Assembly (NCBI GenBank): GCA_038120295.1
Contig: JAYOLL010000003.1
Coordinates: forward strand, 1-64,000
Direction: 5' to 3'
DNA length: 64,000 nt
DNA from: JAYOEY01 sp038120295
GTDB lineage: Bacteria; Pseudomonadota; Alphaproteobacteria; MPNO01; UBA2964
The notes below the pieces were generated by a model. It was not told the origin of the DNA. It did not search any database and saw only the letters and a program-made list of their open reading frames with translations. Shown here piece after piece: positions 1-7,764 of this stretch (the first letter of the stretch is position 1; every line of letters starts with the position of its first letter). The position numbers and the translations under genes are program-made.

Positions 1-1
1 C

Positions 2-898
2 GAGGTGATCCTGTCCGGCGGCGTGTTCAACTCGCCGCAGCTGCTGATGCTGTCGGGCATCGGCCCGGCGGACCATCTGCGCGAGTTCGGCATCGACGTG
101 GTGCTGGATCTGCCGGTCGGCCAGAATCTTCAGGATCACCTGACCACCAGCCTGATGTGGTCGCGTCCCAACAATACCAGCCAGTTCCGAGAGGAATTGC
201 GGTTCGACAAAATGGCGGTTTCGATGATCCGCGCCTATCTGTTCGGCGCCGGGCCGGGCACCGTGGTGCCGGGCGGCATGCACGCCTTCATCAAGACGGA
301 GGAGGGGCTGGACGCGCCGGATATCGAGTTCATGTTCCGCGGCGCGCCGCTGCATGCCGATCTTTGGTTTCCCGGCATCAAGCCGAAATTCGAGGACGGG
401 TACGGCATTCGCCCCGCGCTGCTGCACCCCAAGAGCCGGGGCGAGGTCAAGCTGCGCTCCACCGATCCGCGCGACCATGTGCGGATATTCTTCAATTTCC
501 TGTCGCACCCGGACGATCTGCCGCTGCTGCGCAAGGGATTCAAGATCGGCCGCGAGGTCGGCGCGCAGAAGGCGATGGATCCGTATCGGGGCGAGGAAGT
601 CCTGCCGGGGGCGTCCGTGCAGACTGACGACGAGATTGACGAGTTTCTGCGCAACACCATCACGACCGTGGAACATCCCATCGGCACCTGTCCGATGGGA
701 CCGGTGCTGGATCACGAGATGAAGGTGAAAGGCGCCGAAAACCTGCGCGTGGTCGACGGGGCGGCGATGCCGGACCTCGTTTCCGCCCACACCAACGCCT
801 GCATCCTGATGATGGGCGAGAAGGCGTCTGACATGATCCGCGGTCTTCAGCCGCTGCCGGCCAGCAACGTGGTGGCGCGCACCGAGGACGCCGCCTGA
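2..898 (+). CDS. GMC-family FAD oxidoreductase, C-terminal part (5' end outside window)
   Basis: The reading frame is open from the left edge, so the N-terminal Rossmann/FAD domain is missing and about 298 C-terminal residues are visible. It opens in the conserved GMC strand EVILSGGVFNSPQLLMLSGI and ends with the GMC C-terminal domain. The active-site pair is present: His in EHPIGTC and Asn in HTNACI. Family members (choline dehydrogenase, alcohol and glucose oxidases) oxidise an alcohol to an aldehyde using FAD. The substrate cannot be told here. The stop overlaps the next start (ATGA at 897-900), so it is probably cotranscribed with the citrate-synthase-like gene. A full-length relative lies at 53784-55424. 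Confidence 0.9.
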   Translation, partial: EVILSGGVFNSPQLLMLSGIGPADHLREFGIDVVLDLPVGQNLQDHLTTSLMWSRPNNTSQFREELRFDKMAVSMIRAYLFGAGPGTVVPGGMHAFIKTEEGLDAPDIEFMFRGAPLHADLWFPGIKPKFEDGYGIRPALLHPKSRGEVKLRSTDPRDHVRIFFNFLSHPDDLPLLRKGFKIGREVGAQKAMDPYRGEEVLPGASVQTDDEIDEFLRNTITTVEHPIGTCPMGPVLDHEMKVKGAENLRVVDGAAMPDLVSAHTNACILMMGEKASDMIRGLQPLPASNVVARTEDAA

Positions 899-1665
899 TG
901 GCGGAAAAATCGAGGCCGGTCACGAGAATCGGCTCCCGCCATGCGCGGACCGACGTGCTGACGCTGCGCGGTCACGATACGCTGGAAGAAATCGTTGGTG
1001 TCCGCAGCTTCAGCGAGACGTTTTTCCTGACCGTCACCGGGCGGCTGCCGTCCGAGGGTGAAACCCGCTGCTTCGATGCCTGTCTGACCGTGCTGATGGA
1101 TCACGGGATCACACCCGGCGCGCTGGTCTCGCGCTTGGTCGAAAGCCAGGTGCCGGACGATATCCAGGTGCCGATCGCCGCCGGGCTGCTGACGGTCGGC
1201 AACCGCCATGTCGGCACCATGGCGGGGGCGGGGCGGCTGCTTGCGCAGGTGGTCGATACCGATGAGGACCTTGCCCAATGGGCGAAGCGCGTCGCCGAAG
1301 AACACCGGGCGCAGAAGAAACGCGTGCCTGGCTTCGGCCATCCTCATTACGACCCGGTCGATCCGCGCGCCCAGCGCCTGTTCGACGTGGCGGCGGAAGC
1401 GGGGTGCGCCGGGCGCGGGATCGAGGCGATCCGGGCGCTCAACGACGCGGTCGATGCGGTCATGGGAAGACACCTGACCCTCAACGTCACCGGCGGCATG
1501 GCGGCGGTCCTGACCGATATTCGCTTCCCCGTCGAGGCAATGCGCGGCGTCGCCGTGGTCGGCCGCGCTGCCGGCCTCGTCGGCCATATCGTCGAGGAGA
1601 AGGAAAACGGGCTTTCCGCCGCCGTGATCCGCCACGCGGACGAAGAATTCAGCGTGGACGAGTAG
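898..1665 (+). CDS. Citrate-synthase-fold protein, probable citryl-CoA lyase
   Basis: A 255-residue protein made only of the citrate synthase fold, much shorter than the roughly 430 residues of housekeeping citrate synthase. The motif VPGFGHPHY (about residues 142-150) matches the conserved GFGHxxY catalytic-His motif. The segment NVTGGMAAVL lies where citrate synthases carry their catalytic aspartate, and that Asp is not evident here. Short proteins of this kind are usually annotated as citryl-CoA lyase, cleaving (or forming) a CoA thioester C-C bond. The substrate is unknown. Translational coupling to the upstream GMC gene (ATGA overlap) suggests one catabolic unit. Its last eight codons (EEFSVDE-stop) lie inside a 26-bp direct repeat whose second copy is at 2448-2473. 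Confidence 0.8.
   Translation: MAEKSRPVTRIGSRHARTDVLTLRGHDTLEEIVGVRSFSETFFLTVTGRLPSEGETRCFDACLTVLMDHGITPGALVSRLVESQVPDDIQVPIAAGLLTVGNRHVGTMAGAGRLLAQVVDTDEDLAQWAKRVAEEHRAQKKRVPGFGHPHYDPVDPRAQRLFDVAAEAGCAGRGIEAIRALNDAVDAVMGRHLTLNVTGGMAAVLTDIRFPVEAMRGVAVVGRAAGLVGHIVEEKENGLSAAVIRHADEEFSVDE
1640..1665 (+). repeat. Left direct repeat (gene 3' end) of AT-rich insert
   Basis: The 26 bases at the 3' end of the citryl-CoA-lyase-like gene, stop codon included, recur at 2448-2473 with one mismatch (T at 1648, C at 2456). The core CAGCGTGGACGAGTAG is identical in both copies. The repeat brackets the AT-rich block 1666-2447. Confidence 0.85.
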
Positions 1666-1702
1666 AATTGGTCTTACCGAAAAGTCCCGGGCAAGGGTTA
1701 AA

Positions 1703-2353
1703 ATGGAAAAAGTAATTAGTTCATCAGTTAAGAATATTCACGGAAAGCGCGTTTATGTCGATGGGTTAGAAAAAATAATTGGAATACTTCAAAATAATGG
1801 TGAAGAAATAGAAATTAAAACGGAAGAATACGTATTTGAAGACCTTCAAGAATTAGAAAAATATTATGAAAATAATGAAGGCCCAGAGGAAATATCCATT
1901 GTATCTCGTAATCCTTATTTAAGCATTCGTTTTAGAAAAGACGAAATTTCGATTTATCTAGATCAATAAAACCCGGAACGTATAGGTATTAGGTCTCTAA
2001 TAGAAGAAGAAATTCGAAAATGGAATAGAAAATTTTCGTTTATCGGAAATTGGTATTTGTTCTGGATATGTCTTTTAATTTATTTTGCCCTTTCCAGGGG
2101 AAATATAGAAACTATAGGCAGGGAAACCTATTTATTATTGGCCACCCCTGTAAGTATTGTTACGATCATTGTTTTTGTTTACAAAATTTTGTCGGACTTT
2201 ACGAAATTCGGTCGACCTTTCGTTTTAAAACGGGTTGGCCGCGATGGCGGATTTTTCGTACGTAACAAGGACACCCTTTTAGTTGCTTTGATTAGTGCAA
2301 TCGTTGGATCGGTATGCACAATCTTGGCTTCCAAAATATTGGAGTGGATTTGA
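1703..2353 (+). pseudogene. Foreign hypothetical membrane protein, split by in-frame TAA
   Basis: The frame from ATG 1703 (good RBS AAGGG at 1692-1696) encodes 88 residues to a TAA at 1967-1969. The same frame then stays open to the stop at 2351-2353, giving 217 codons in total with no frameshift. The only possible restart is TTG 2057. The N-terminal part is soluble and acidic, ending in an NPYLSIRF...SIYLDQ stretch. After the stop come NPERIGIRSLIEEE and then about three hydrophobic segments (around WYLFWICLLIYFAL, YLLLATPVSIVTIIVFVY and LLVALISAIVGSVCTIL). The layout resembles a loosely defined class of bacterial hypothetical membrane proteins. I do not recognise a function. Codon use is AT-rich, consistent with recent transfer. 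Confidence 0.65.
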
Positions 2354-2447
2354 CGACATGAGTTCTTAGTTTCTGATCGGATTTATTTTGAAGGCTATGA
2401 TCTCGGCAGCCGATTTCGTATTTCATTTCTGAGGTTGAGTAATGTTC

Positions 2448-2473
2448 ACGAAGAACTCAGCGTGGACGAGTAG
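2448..2473 (+). repeat. Right direct repeat of AT-rich insert
   Basis: Second copy of the 26-bp repeat at 1640-1665. Read in the same frame it gives EELSVDE-stop, against EEFSVDE-stop in the intact gene. It is probably the displaced original gene end, because the native rpsD promoter follows 14 bp later. Confidence 0.8.
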
Positions 2474-2487
2474 CCCTTTCGCCGCGA

Positions 2488-2515
2488 TTGACATTCCCCT
2501 ACGCATCCTTATAGT
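2488..2515 (+). promoter_or_regulatory. Probable sigma-70 promoter for rpsD
   Basis: A consensus -35 TTGACA (2488-2493) is followed after 16 bases by a -10-like TATAGT (2510-2515). It lies about 110 bases upstream of the rpsD start, leaving a leader that contains a small CCCC/GGGG hairpin (about 2542-2556). S4 autoregulation through this leader is possible but not shown. Confidence 0.6.
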
Positions 2516-2625
2516 GCGCCGCCATTCCCGAGAATGTGGGTCCCCAAAAAATGGGGTCGCCCCGCCGCCGGCTTGCCCGGACGGACTATTGGGACAAAAA
2601 CGCCAACAATTTCAGGACTGTAACG

Positions 2626-3243
2626 ATGACGAAACGCGTTAGCGCGAAGTACAAGATTAACCGGCGCCTCATGGTCAACCTGTGGGGCCGGCCCAAATCC
2701 CCCTTTAACAAGCGCGAATACCGCCCCGGCGAGCACGGTCAGTCGCGCCGCCGCAAGCCTTCCGACTTCGGAACCCAGCTTTCCGCCAAGCAGATGCTGA
2801 AAGGCTATTACGGCAACATCACCGAGAAACAGTTTCGCCGCATCTATGACGAGGCGGTGCGCCGCAAGGGCGATACCTCGCAGCAAATCATTGGGCTGCT
2901 TGAGCGCCGGCTGGACGCTGTCGTCTACCGCATGAAGTTCGTGCCGACCGTATTTTCCGCGCGCCAGTTCGTGAGCCACGGCCATGTCATGGTGAACGGC
3001 AAGAAGGTCAATATTCCTTCCTACCGCGTCAAGGAGGGCGACGTGATCGAAGTTCGGCAGAAATCGCGCGAAATTCCGATGGTGCTCGAAGCCATGGAAT
3101 CTCCAGAACGGGAAATTCCGGATTATATCGATGTCGACCACCGCGCCATGAAGGGTACCTTCGTGCGCACCCCGGAACTCGCCGAAGTGCCGTATCCGGT
3201 GCAGATGGAACCGAACCTCGTGATCGAGTTCTATTCGCGCTGA
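2626..3243 (+). CDS. rpsD: 30S ribosomal protein S4
   Basis: S4 binds 16S rRNA early and nucleates assembly of the small-subunit body. The 205-residue product starts MTKRVSAKYK and carries the N-terminal S4 domain (KPSDFGTQLSAKQ), then the S4 RNA-binding fold (about residues 93-155, RRLDAVVYRMKF and HVMVNGKKVNIPS). It ends NLVIEFYSR, as alphaproteobacterial S4 does. The start is ATG 2626, preceded by AGGA at 2614. The frame continues upstream, but the extension is not S4-like. It has its own promoter and a strong terminator, so it is probably monocistronic. Confidence 0.98.
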   Translation: MTKRVSAKYKINRRLMVNLWGRPKSPFNKREYRPGEHGQSRRRKPSDFGTQLSAKQMLKGYYGNITEKQFRRIYDEAVRRKGDTSQQIIGLLERRLDAVVYRMKFVPTVFSARQFVSHGHVMVNGKKVNIPSYRVKEGDVIEVRQKSREIPMVLEAMESPEREIPDYIDVDHRAMKGTFVRTPELAEVPYPVQMEPNLVIEFYSR

Positions 3244-3270
3244 TCCTCGCACAATTCCGAATTACGGAGA

Positions 3271-3297
3271 GGCCCGCGCATCGCGCGGGCCTTTTCC
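3271..3297 (+). terminator. Rho-independent terminator of rpsD
   Basis: A 9-bp GC stem (GGCCCGCGC at 3271-3279, GCGCGGGCC at 3283-3291) with a 3-base loop is followed by a T-rich tail, 27 bases after the rpsD stop. Confidence 0.85.
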
Positions 3298-3340
3298 TTA
3301 AGCGCTTGCCAGAGGGTTTCGCGGGTTGATGGGCATATCC

Positions 3341-3443
3341 CCCACCTCACCCCGGCCCTCAACGCCCCCGGGGTTGGAGAGGTGGGTGTCTTGACATCGC
3401 AACTGCGTCCCCCTCCGCCTTTTGGGCGGGCAGGGGAGGTGGG
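3341..3443. repeat. Intergenic palindromic repeat region
   Basis: Between rpsD and the convergent monooxygenase gene lie two adjacent hairpin-like units. CCCACCTC at 3341-3348 pairs with GAGGTGGG at 3379-3386. A second C-rich/G-rich unit spans about 3410-3443 and also ends in GGGAGGTGGG-like sequence. There is no coding potential here. It looks like dispersed REP-type sequence, and copy number elsewhere is unknown. Confidence 0.5.
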
Positions 3444-3495
3444 AAAGCGTGCTCGTTCCGTCCCAACCAGAACATGTCTGATTCCAAACTAAAAT

Positions 3496-5064
3496 TCATG
3501 CGCCCCGTACCTGATCGATCAGGACCGCCGCGTTGTCCGGCAGGGCATCTCCGCGCCAGGCGATGTGGCCGTCGGGCCGCACCAGCACGAGCGGCTTTTC
3601 GTATAGGGCTGCGGCCTTTTCGTCGTCGATGTCTTCGACTTTCAGGGGAACCCCGCGCACGGCAGCGGCTTCGACAAGGGCGCTAACATCCGTATCCGGT
3701 GCGCCGAAGCGCAGCAGCACGAACTCCCAGCCGAACAAATCCATGATCGACTTCCCATCGCCGATCCAGCAATGCGGCGCGCGTGTGCCCGAACGGGCGG
3801 TCTGTTTCATCCTGGCATCGCCTTCCGGCGGTTTCGTGCCATCCGGTACGCAGACCGGCGAGTTCTCGTAACGAATTTCCGCCCGGAGAAAATCGGACGG
3901 GCTGAGAGAGGACAGAATGTTTTCGCCGTTCTGGATTCGCGTGCGGAATTCGGTCGCGCCGGGCAGCGCCGCGATGCGGTTATATGCCGTGGTCGACAGA
4001 TCCACATAGAACGCGCCGACCGGCCGGCATTCTGCTTCGTAGGAATCGAGCAGGTTCGGGCCGCCCCATCCTGCGAATATGGCCTCCAGCTTCCAGGCGA
4101 GGTTGATCGCTTCGCAGATGCCCGAATGCATGCCCGATCCGCCGGTCGGCGACATCTCGTGCGCCGTGTCCCCGACGATGAAGGCGCGCCTGTCGCGGAA
4201 CGAGGTCGCGAGAAAATCGCGCCGATCCCAGGGCGAAACGTCGAGGATTTCGTAGTCCAGCTTTGCGTCGGAAAGCTTCCGCAGGTAGGAATGGCCGGTC
4301 AGGTCCGGATTCGGATCGTCGAACACCGACAGCCGCCACAACGCCTCTCCATCGATCGCGATCGCCTCGGCCCAGCAGCCATCTTCGTCGAAGAAACGGA
4401 AATTGCGCGCCCATCGAGCACCTGACAGTGTGACGAAATCCGGCGCCCGGAAGAACACGTTAACGCTGGTGGCGATCTGGCCGAGCCCTTCCTGCTCGAT
4501 ACCCATCTGCCGCCGGACCACGCCGCCCGACCCGTCGCATCCGACGAGGTAATCCGCTTCGACTGTGAATTCGTTTCCCGTCTCGGTGCCGGTCAGCCGT
4601 GCGCGAACACCGTTTGCATCCTGTTCGAATGTCTCCAGCCTTGTGTGATAGCGCAGATCGATCAGCGGTACCGATTTCGCCTTCTCCGCAAGAATGGGGT
4701 CGAAGAAAATCTGTGGGCAGGTCGAGGCGCCCTCGGGCGAATAGTCGAGCTTGCCCTCTCGTTCGGCGTAGGATGGCACGCTGAGCCTGGCGATCTCCCC
4801 GCCGTCAAGCGTCGCGGTATAGACGAAATCGCGCGGATGGGTGCGCGACCATACGGCGTCCCGGACCGTATCGGCGATGCCCCATCGGCGGCAGAATTCC
4901 ATTGCGCGGGAGCTGACGCTGCTCATGCGCGGCACCTTGAGGACGCCGTCACGCTTTTCCGCAACGATGCAGCTTATTCCGCGCAGCCCGAGCTCTATTG
5001 AAAGCGACAGCCCGACCGGGCCGGCACCTGCGATCAGAACCTGTGTGCTTTCGGTGTTTGCCAT
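3496..5064 (-). CDS. FAD-dependent aromatic monooxygenase (MhpA/TfdB/UbiH type)
   Basis: The 522-residue protein starts at ATG 5064 (MANTESTQ), because the dinucleotide-binding motif follows at once (VLIAGAGPVGLS, about residues 9-20). The codons upstream of it are not conserved-looking. The second FAD motif is GDTAHEMSPTGGSG (about residues 295-308), typical of group A flavin monooxygenases that hydroxylate phenolic rings with NAD(P)H and O2. A C-terminal thioredoxin-like region (WEFVLLRFGAPDTD, VRPDGHIAWRGD) matches the phenol hydroxylase/MhpA subgroup. The substrate is not determinable. It lies 10 bp downstream of the beta-helix gene, same strand. Confidence 0.85.
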   Translation of the reverse strand: MANTESTQVLIAGAGPVGLSLSIELGLRGISCIVAEKRDGVLKVPRMSSVSSRAMEFCRRWGIADTVRDAVWSRTHPRDFVYTATLDGGEIARLSVPSYAEREGKLDYSPEGASTCPQIFFDPILAEKAKSVPLIDLRYHTRLETFEQDANGVRARLTGTETGNEFTVEADYLVGCDGSGGVVRRQMGIEQEGLGQIATSVNVFFRAPDFVTLSGARWARNFRFFDEDGCWAEAIAIDGEALWRLSVFDDPNPDLTGHSYLRKLSDAKLDYEILDVSPWDRRDFLATSFRDRRAFIVGDTAHEMSPTGGSGMHSGICEAINLAWKLEAIFAGWGGPNLLDSYEAECRPVGAFYVDLSTTAYNRIAALPGATEFRTRIQNGENILSSLSPSDFLRAEIRYENSPVCVPDGTKPPEGDARMKQTARSGTRAPHCWIGDGKSIMDLFGWEFVLLRFGAPDTDVSALVEAAAVRGVPLKVEDIDDEKAAALYEKPLVLVRPDGHIAWRGDALPDNAAVLIDQVRGA

Positions 5065-5074
5065 GCTGTCGAGG

Positions 5075-6889
5075 TCACCGCCGGACCGGTTTAAGATCGA
5101 CTCGTCCGCCGGTGACCGTGACGCCGGTGATCTTCTCCTGGATCGGCAACCAGCTATTGATGAATTTGCAGACGAACTTGCCAAGGCACTTCACCTTGAC
5201 GTCCTGAAAGGAAATGCTGTGTTGCTTGCGCCATTTGGCGCGGTGCATCTCCGGCCCGAACGAAATGATGTCGTGGTTCGCCATCGGCCCGTGTTCGATG
5301 GTGACGTTTTTCAACGTGACATGGCCGCCGGCAAAGGCATCGATCGCCCGGCTGTAGAGCGCCGGCGAGCCCAGAATTTTCGTGTCTTCGATGAGCGTAC
5401 GCTTCGCCCCTGTCTTGATGACATGGCCTTCGCCCGTCGTGTGGCGGAAGGTGCTGCGGCGGATGATCAGCTCGATATCGGTGCCGGACGCATAGATCTG
5501 GTGGGCCTGCCCGCCCGCCCCCTGCCGTTCGAATACCGTATCCTCGATGGTGATAACGACTCCGGGGAAACGGCCTATCAGCAGACCGTTGCCGTTGTTG
5601 AAAAAGCGCGAATTGCGAATGGTCAGGACCTTCATGTCGACCTCGCCCCAGATGCCGGAAGAATTCATCGCAGCCCGGCTGTTTCTGATCTCGCACCCGT
5701 CGATGGTCACAGGCGTGGCGGCGATCTGCAGGGCGCCCTTCTGACCGAAGCCGAGTATCCGCGCACCCGGCTCGCATTTGATTGTGACCGGCTTTTTGAT
5801 CAGCGTGCCGTAATAGTCGCCCTTTTTCAGTGTGAGGGTGCCGCCCGGTGGAATCCGTTGCATCATGCCTGCCATACGTGCCGGGGGCGGCTTTGGCGCC
5901 TGCGCCATATCGTCTGTCGGCGGCCTGTAGAGCCAGACGCCGTTCCTCGTATGGTGATTGAGCCCGATAAAAACGCCAGCGTCCGCCACATACTGCCATC
6001 GACCGAACACGCCGGCCCTGACTTCGTCCATTCTCGGCGCCGGCCCGCTTCTGTTGGCGAAATGGCGGAGCACGATCCGGCCGTTCTCTACCGTCGCCGA
6101 CATGGTATTCCGCTGTCCCGCCCACAGCATGACGCCGCCATCCGGCCCGGCTGTCATCCCTGTACCGCCTACATGGATGCCGACCGGCTCGCTCACGAGC
6201 TGACCGGTGAGCGTCAGTCCCTTCCCGGGCAGTCTTGTCGCCGTAATCCGGATCCGATTTGGGTCGCCATAGGTGCCGATAACCCAGAAATATCCCCCCG
6301 AAACCGCGGCCACGCTCTGACATCCGCGCGCTTGCCCGCTGGGCATCTCGGTCATGGNNNNNNNNNNNNNNNNNNNNNNNNNNNNNNNNNNNNNNNNNNN
6401 NNNNNNNNNNNNNNNNNNNNNNNNNNNNNNNNNNNNNNNNNNNNNNNNNNNNNNNNNGGTCTTCTTTCCGAAATCGATCAGCGGCGAAGGGTTGGTGACG
6501 CGCACGAAGCGGAGCCATTCCGCATCCCATGCCAGCACGTCGTTGCCGAAATAGTCGCGATGGCCGCCATTGCTGAGATAAAGGCGCCGTCCATCCCAGA
6601 CGCCCGACGCCCAGGCGGAAACGATCGCCCGTGGGCCCACCGCGCCCCAGACAGACCGCGGGTAGTCCGCCTTGTCCTTGAACACGGCGCTCAGGTTGAG
6701 CGGGCCTGGGCATTTGACGCCGTATATTCGGCATGCAGCTCGATCAATTTGCCGCCATTCGCCGGGTTTCATGTCCGCAGCGATCTTCTTTAGGCCAGAC
6801 AGCAAGGGCGGTTTCGTGTCCGTCGCGGCGGAGGTATCCGGCGCCGCTACGAGCAATAACAGACCAAGAGCTGTAAGGAGGCGATGCAC
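5075..6889 (-). CDS. Secreted right-handed beta-helix protein (contains assembly gap)
   Basis: The N-terminus (MHRLLTALGLLLLVAAPDTSAA) is a Sec signal peptide. The middle contains Trp/Tyr/Gly-rich stretches such as GHRDYFGNDVLAWD and GTYGDPNRIRI, suggesting beta-propeller-like blades. The C-terminal ~270 residues show repeated short strands (TIDGCEIRNS, LTIRNSRFFNNGNG, IEDTVFERQ, LIIRRSTFRHT, LKNVTIEHG) typical of the pectate-lyase-like parallel beta-helix. A 100-N gap at 6358-6457 interrupts it, so the true length and reading frame across the gap are unknown. It is probably an exported carbohydrate-binding or carbohydrate-active protein. No catalytic residues could be assigned. Confidence 0.7.
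   Translation of the reverse strand: MHRLLTALGLLLLVAAPDTSAATDTKPPLLSGLKKIAADMKPGEWRQIDRAACRIYGVKCPGPLNLSAVFKDKADYPRSVWGAVGPRAIVSAWASGVWDGRRLYLSNGGHRDYFGNDVLAWDAEWLRFVRVTNPSPLIDFGKKTXXXXXXXXXXXXXXXXXXXXXXXXXXXXXXXXXXMTEMPSGQARGCQSVAAVSGGYFWVIGTYGDPNRIRITATRLPGKGLTLTGQLVSEPVGIHVGGTGMTAGPDGGVMLWAGQRNTMSATVENGRIVLRHFANRSGPAPRMDEVRAGVFGRWQYVADAGVFIGLNHHTRNGVWLYRPPTDDMAQAPKPPPARMAGMMQRIPPGGTLTLKKGDYYGTLIKKPVTIKCEPGARILGFGQKGALQIAATPVTIDGCEIRNSRAAMNSSGIWGEVDMKVLTIRNSRFFNNGNGLLIGRFPGVVITIEDTVFERQGAGGQAHQIYASGTDIELIIRRSTFRHTTGEGHVIKTGAKRTLIEDTKILGSPALYSRAIDAFAGGHVTLKNVTIEHGPMANHDIISFGPEMHRAKWRKQHSISFQDVKVKCLGKFVCKFINSWLPIQEKITGVTVTGGRVDLKPVRR
6358..6457. other. Assembly gap, exactly 100 N
   Basis: One hundred consecutive N, the conventional placeholder for a scaffold gap of unknown size, inside the beta-helix gene. 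Continuity and order across it rest only on scaffolding. Confidence 0.98.
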
Positions 6890-6904
6890 GTCGGCAGAAA
6901 AGGA

Positions 6905-7327
6905 TTAGTGGTCGCCGGTCGCGTAGCTGGTCAGGTCGATATATTCGAGCACCGTGCCGTCCGGGTCCCGGAAATAGCAGCGCGGCCCGTTGACCACGCC
7001 GCCTTGCCGGTCCTCCTCGAAGAACACCGGGACCCCGTTGTTCTCCAGCCGCTCGATCGCCGGGCGGTAGTCCTCCGATTTCAGCATGAAGGAATGATGC
7101 ACGCCGTTATGGTCGTCGAGCGAGGCGTTGATCGGCGCGTCGTGCTTCACAAGGATGATACAGACGCCGCCGGCATCCAGAAACGACATACGGCCGTGGG
7201 GCACGGTGACGATGTGCTTGCAGCCCACCATGTCGCAGTAAAAATCGCGGCTCTTTTCGATATCGCTGACAGCGATGCTGAAATGGGCCATGCCCTGAAT
7301 GTCGGGCGCTTCCTGCAATGTCTTCAT
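6905..7327 (-). CDS. VOC-family (glyoxalase/dioxygenase fold) protein
   Basis: A 140-residue single-domain VOC protein. Candidate metal ligands are His in MAHFSIAVSD, His in VHHSFML and Glu in TVLEYIDL, the H/H/E pattern of glyoxalase I and type I extradiol dioxygenases. The segment GGVVNGPRCYFRDPDG is shared with the next gene, showing tandem duplication. Its start overlaps the stop of the 7324-7731 gene by the TCAT/ATGA junction, so the two are translationally coupled. The substrate is unknown. Confidence 0.85.
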   Translation of the reverse strand: MKTLQEAPDIQGMAHFSIAVSDIEKSRDFYCDMVGCKHIVTVPHGRMSFLDAGGVCIILVKHDAPINASLDDHNGVHHSFMLKSEDYRPAIERLENNGVPVFFEEDRQGGVVNGPRCYFRDPDGTVLEYIDLTSYATGDH

Positions 7328-7731
7328 GCCGTGTCTCCCTTGTAGCTTGTCAGATCGATGATCTCGAGAACGTTGCCGTCGGGGTCGTGGAAATAGGCGC
7401 GCGGGCCGTTGACCGCGCCTCCCTGCATGTCCTCATCGAAGATGAAATCGATGTCGTCACGCTCCTTCAGCGCGGCGAGTGCATTTTCGTAATCGTCGTG
7501 ATCGACGACCCAGGCGTGGTGGATGTCGCGCTCCCGCGCTGTTGAGATCGGGTTCTGCGTTTTCGTCAGGATGACACAGTCGCCGCCCGAATCCATGAAC
7601 ACCATGCCGCGTTCGTGGTTGACCTGGATGCTCTTCATGCCGAGCACGTCCTCGTAGAATTTCTGGGCGCGTTTCGTATCGGTAACCGGGATCGTGAAAT
7701 GTGCGAGCCCTCTGGTTGTGACCAGTGGCAT
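7324..7731 (-). CDS. VOC-family protein, tandem paralog
   Basis: A 135-residue protein of the same fold as its downstream neighbour, with AHFTIPVTD, IHHAWVV and NVLEIIDL giving the H/H/E candidate ligands and GGAVNGPRAYFHDPDG as the shared motif. It is the first gene of the coupled pair. Two similar VOC proteins may form a heteromer or act on related substrates, but nothing nearby fixes the role. Confidence 0.85.
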   Translation of the reverse strand: MPLVTTRGLAHFTIPVTDTKRAQKFYEDVLGMKSIQVNHERGMVFMDSGGDCVILTKTQNPISTARERDIHHAWVVDHDDYENALAALKERDDIDFIFDEDMQGGAVNGPRAYFHDPDGNVLEIIDLTSYKGDTA

Positions 7732-7764
7732 CTGAACCTCCCTCGAATATCGTTTGACGACAGT

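Larger units (their letters stand above)
1640..2473. mobile_element. AT-rich insertion flanked by 26-bp direct repeats at a gene 3' end
   Basis: Bases 1666-2447 differ sharply in composition from the surrounding GC-rich DNA. By my count, bases 1801-1860 hold only 16 G or C. The block is bounded by near-perfect 26-bp direct repeats of the 3' end of the upstream gene. Collapsing the repeats would leave the gene end intact, 14 bp before the rpsD promoter. Direct repeats re-creating a gene 3' end are the classic footprint of site-specific integration, but no integrase or transposase lies inside. The only gene is a stop-interrupted membrane protein. Illegitimate recombination is an alternative origin. 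Confidence 0.6.

Noticed and set aside
2442..2625. Short open frame starting MFTKNSAW across the right direct repeat into the rpsD leader
   Set aside because: Its first codons are the repeat read out of frame; the sequence then crosses the rpsD promoter and leader, so it is not a gene.
5067..5184. Extended N-terminus for the FAD monooxygenase (start at 5184)
   Set aside because: The extra 40 residues overlap the beta-helix gene's end and are not flavin-monooxygenase-like; MANTESTQ leads straight into the FAD motif.
6354..6554. Apparent frames crossing the 100-N gap
   Set aside because: Frame continuity across N is meaningless; only the parts of the beta-helix gene with visible sequence were used.
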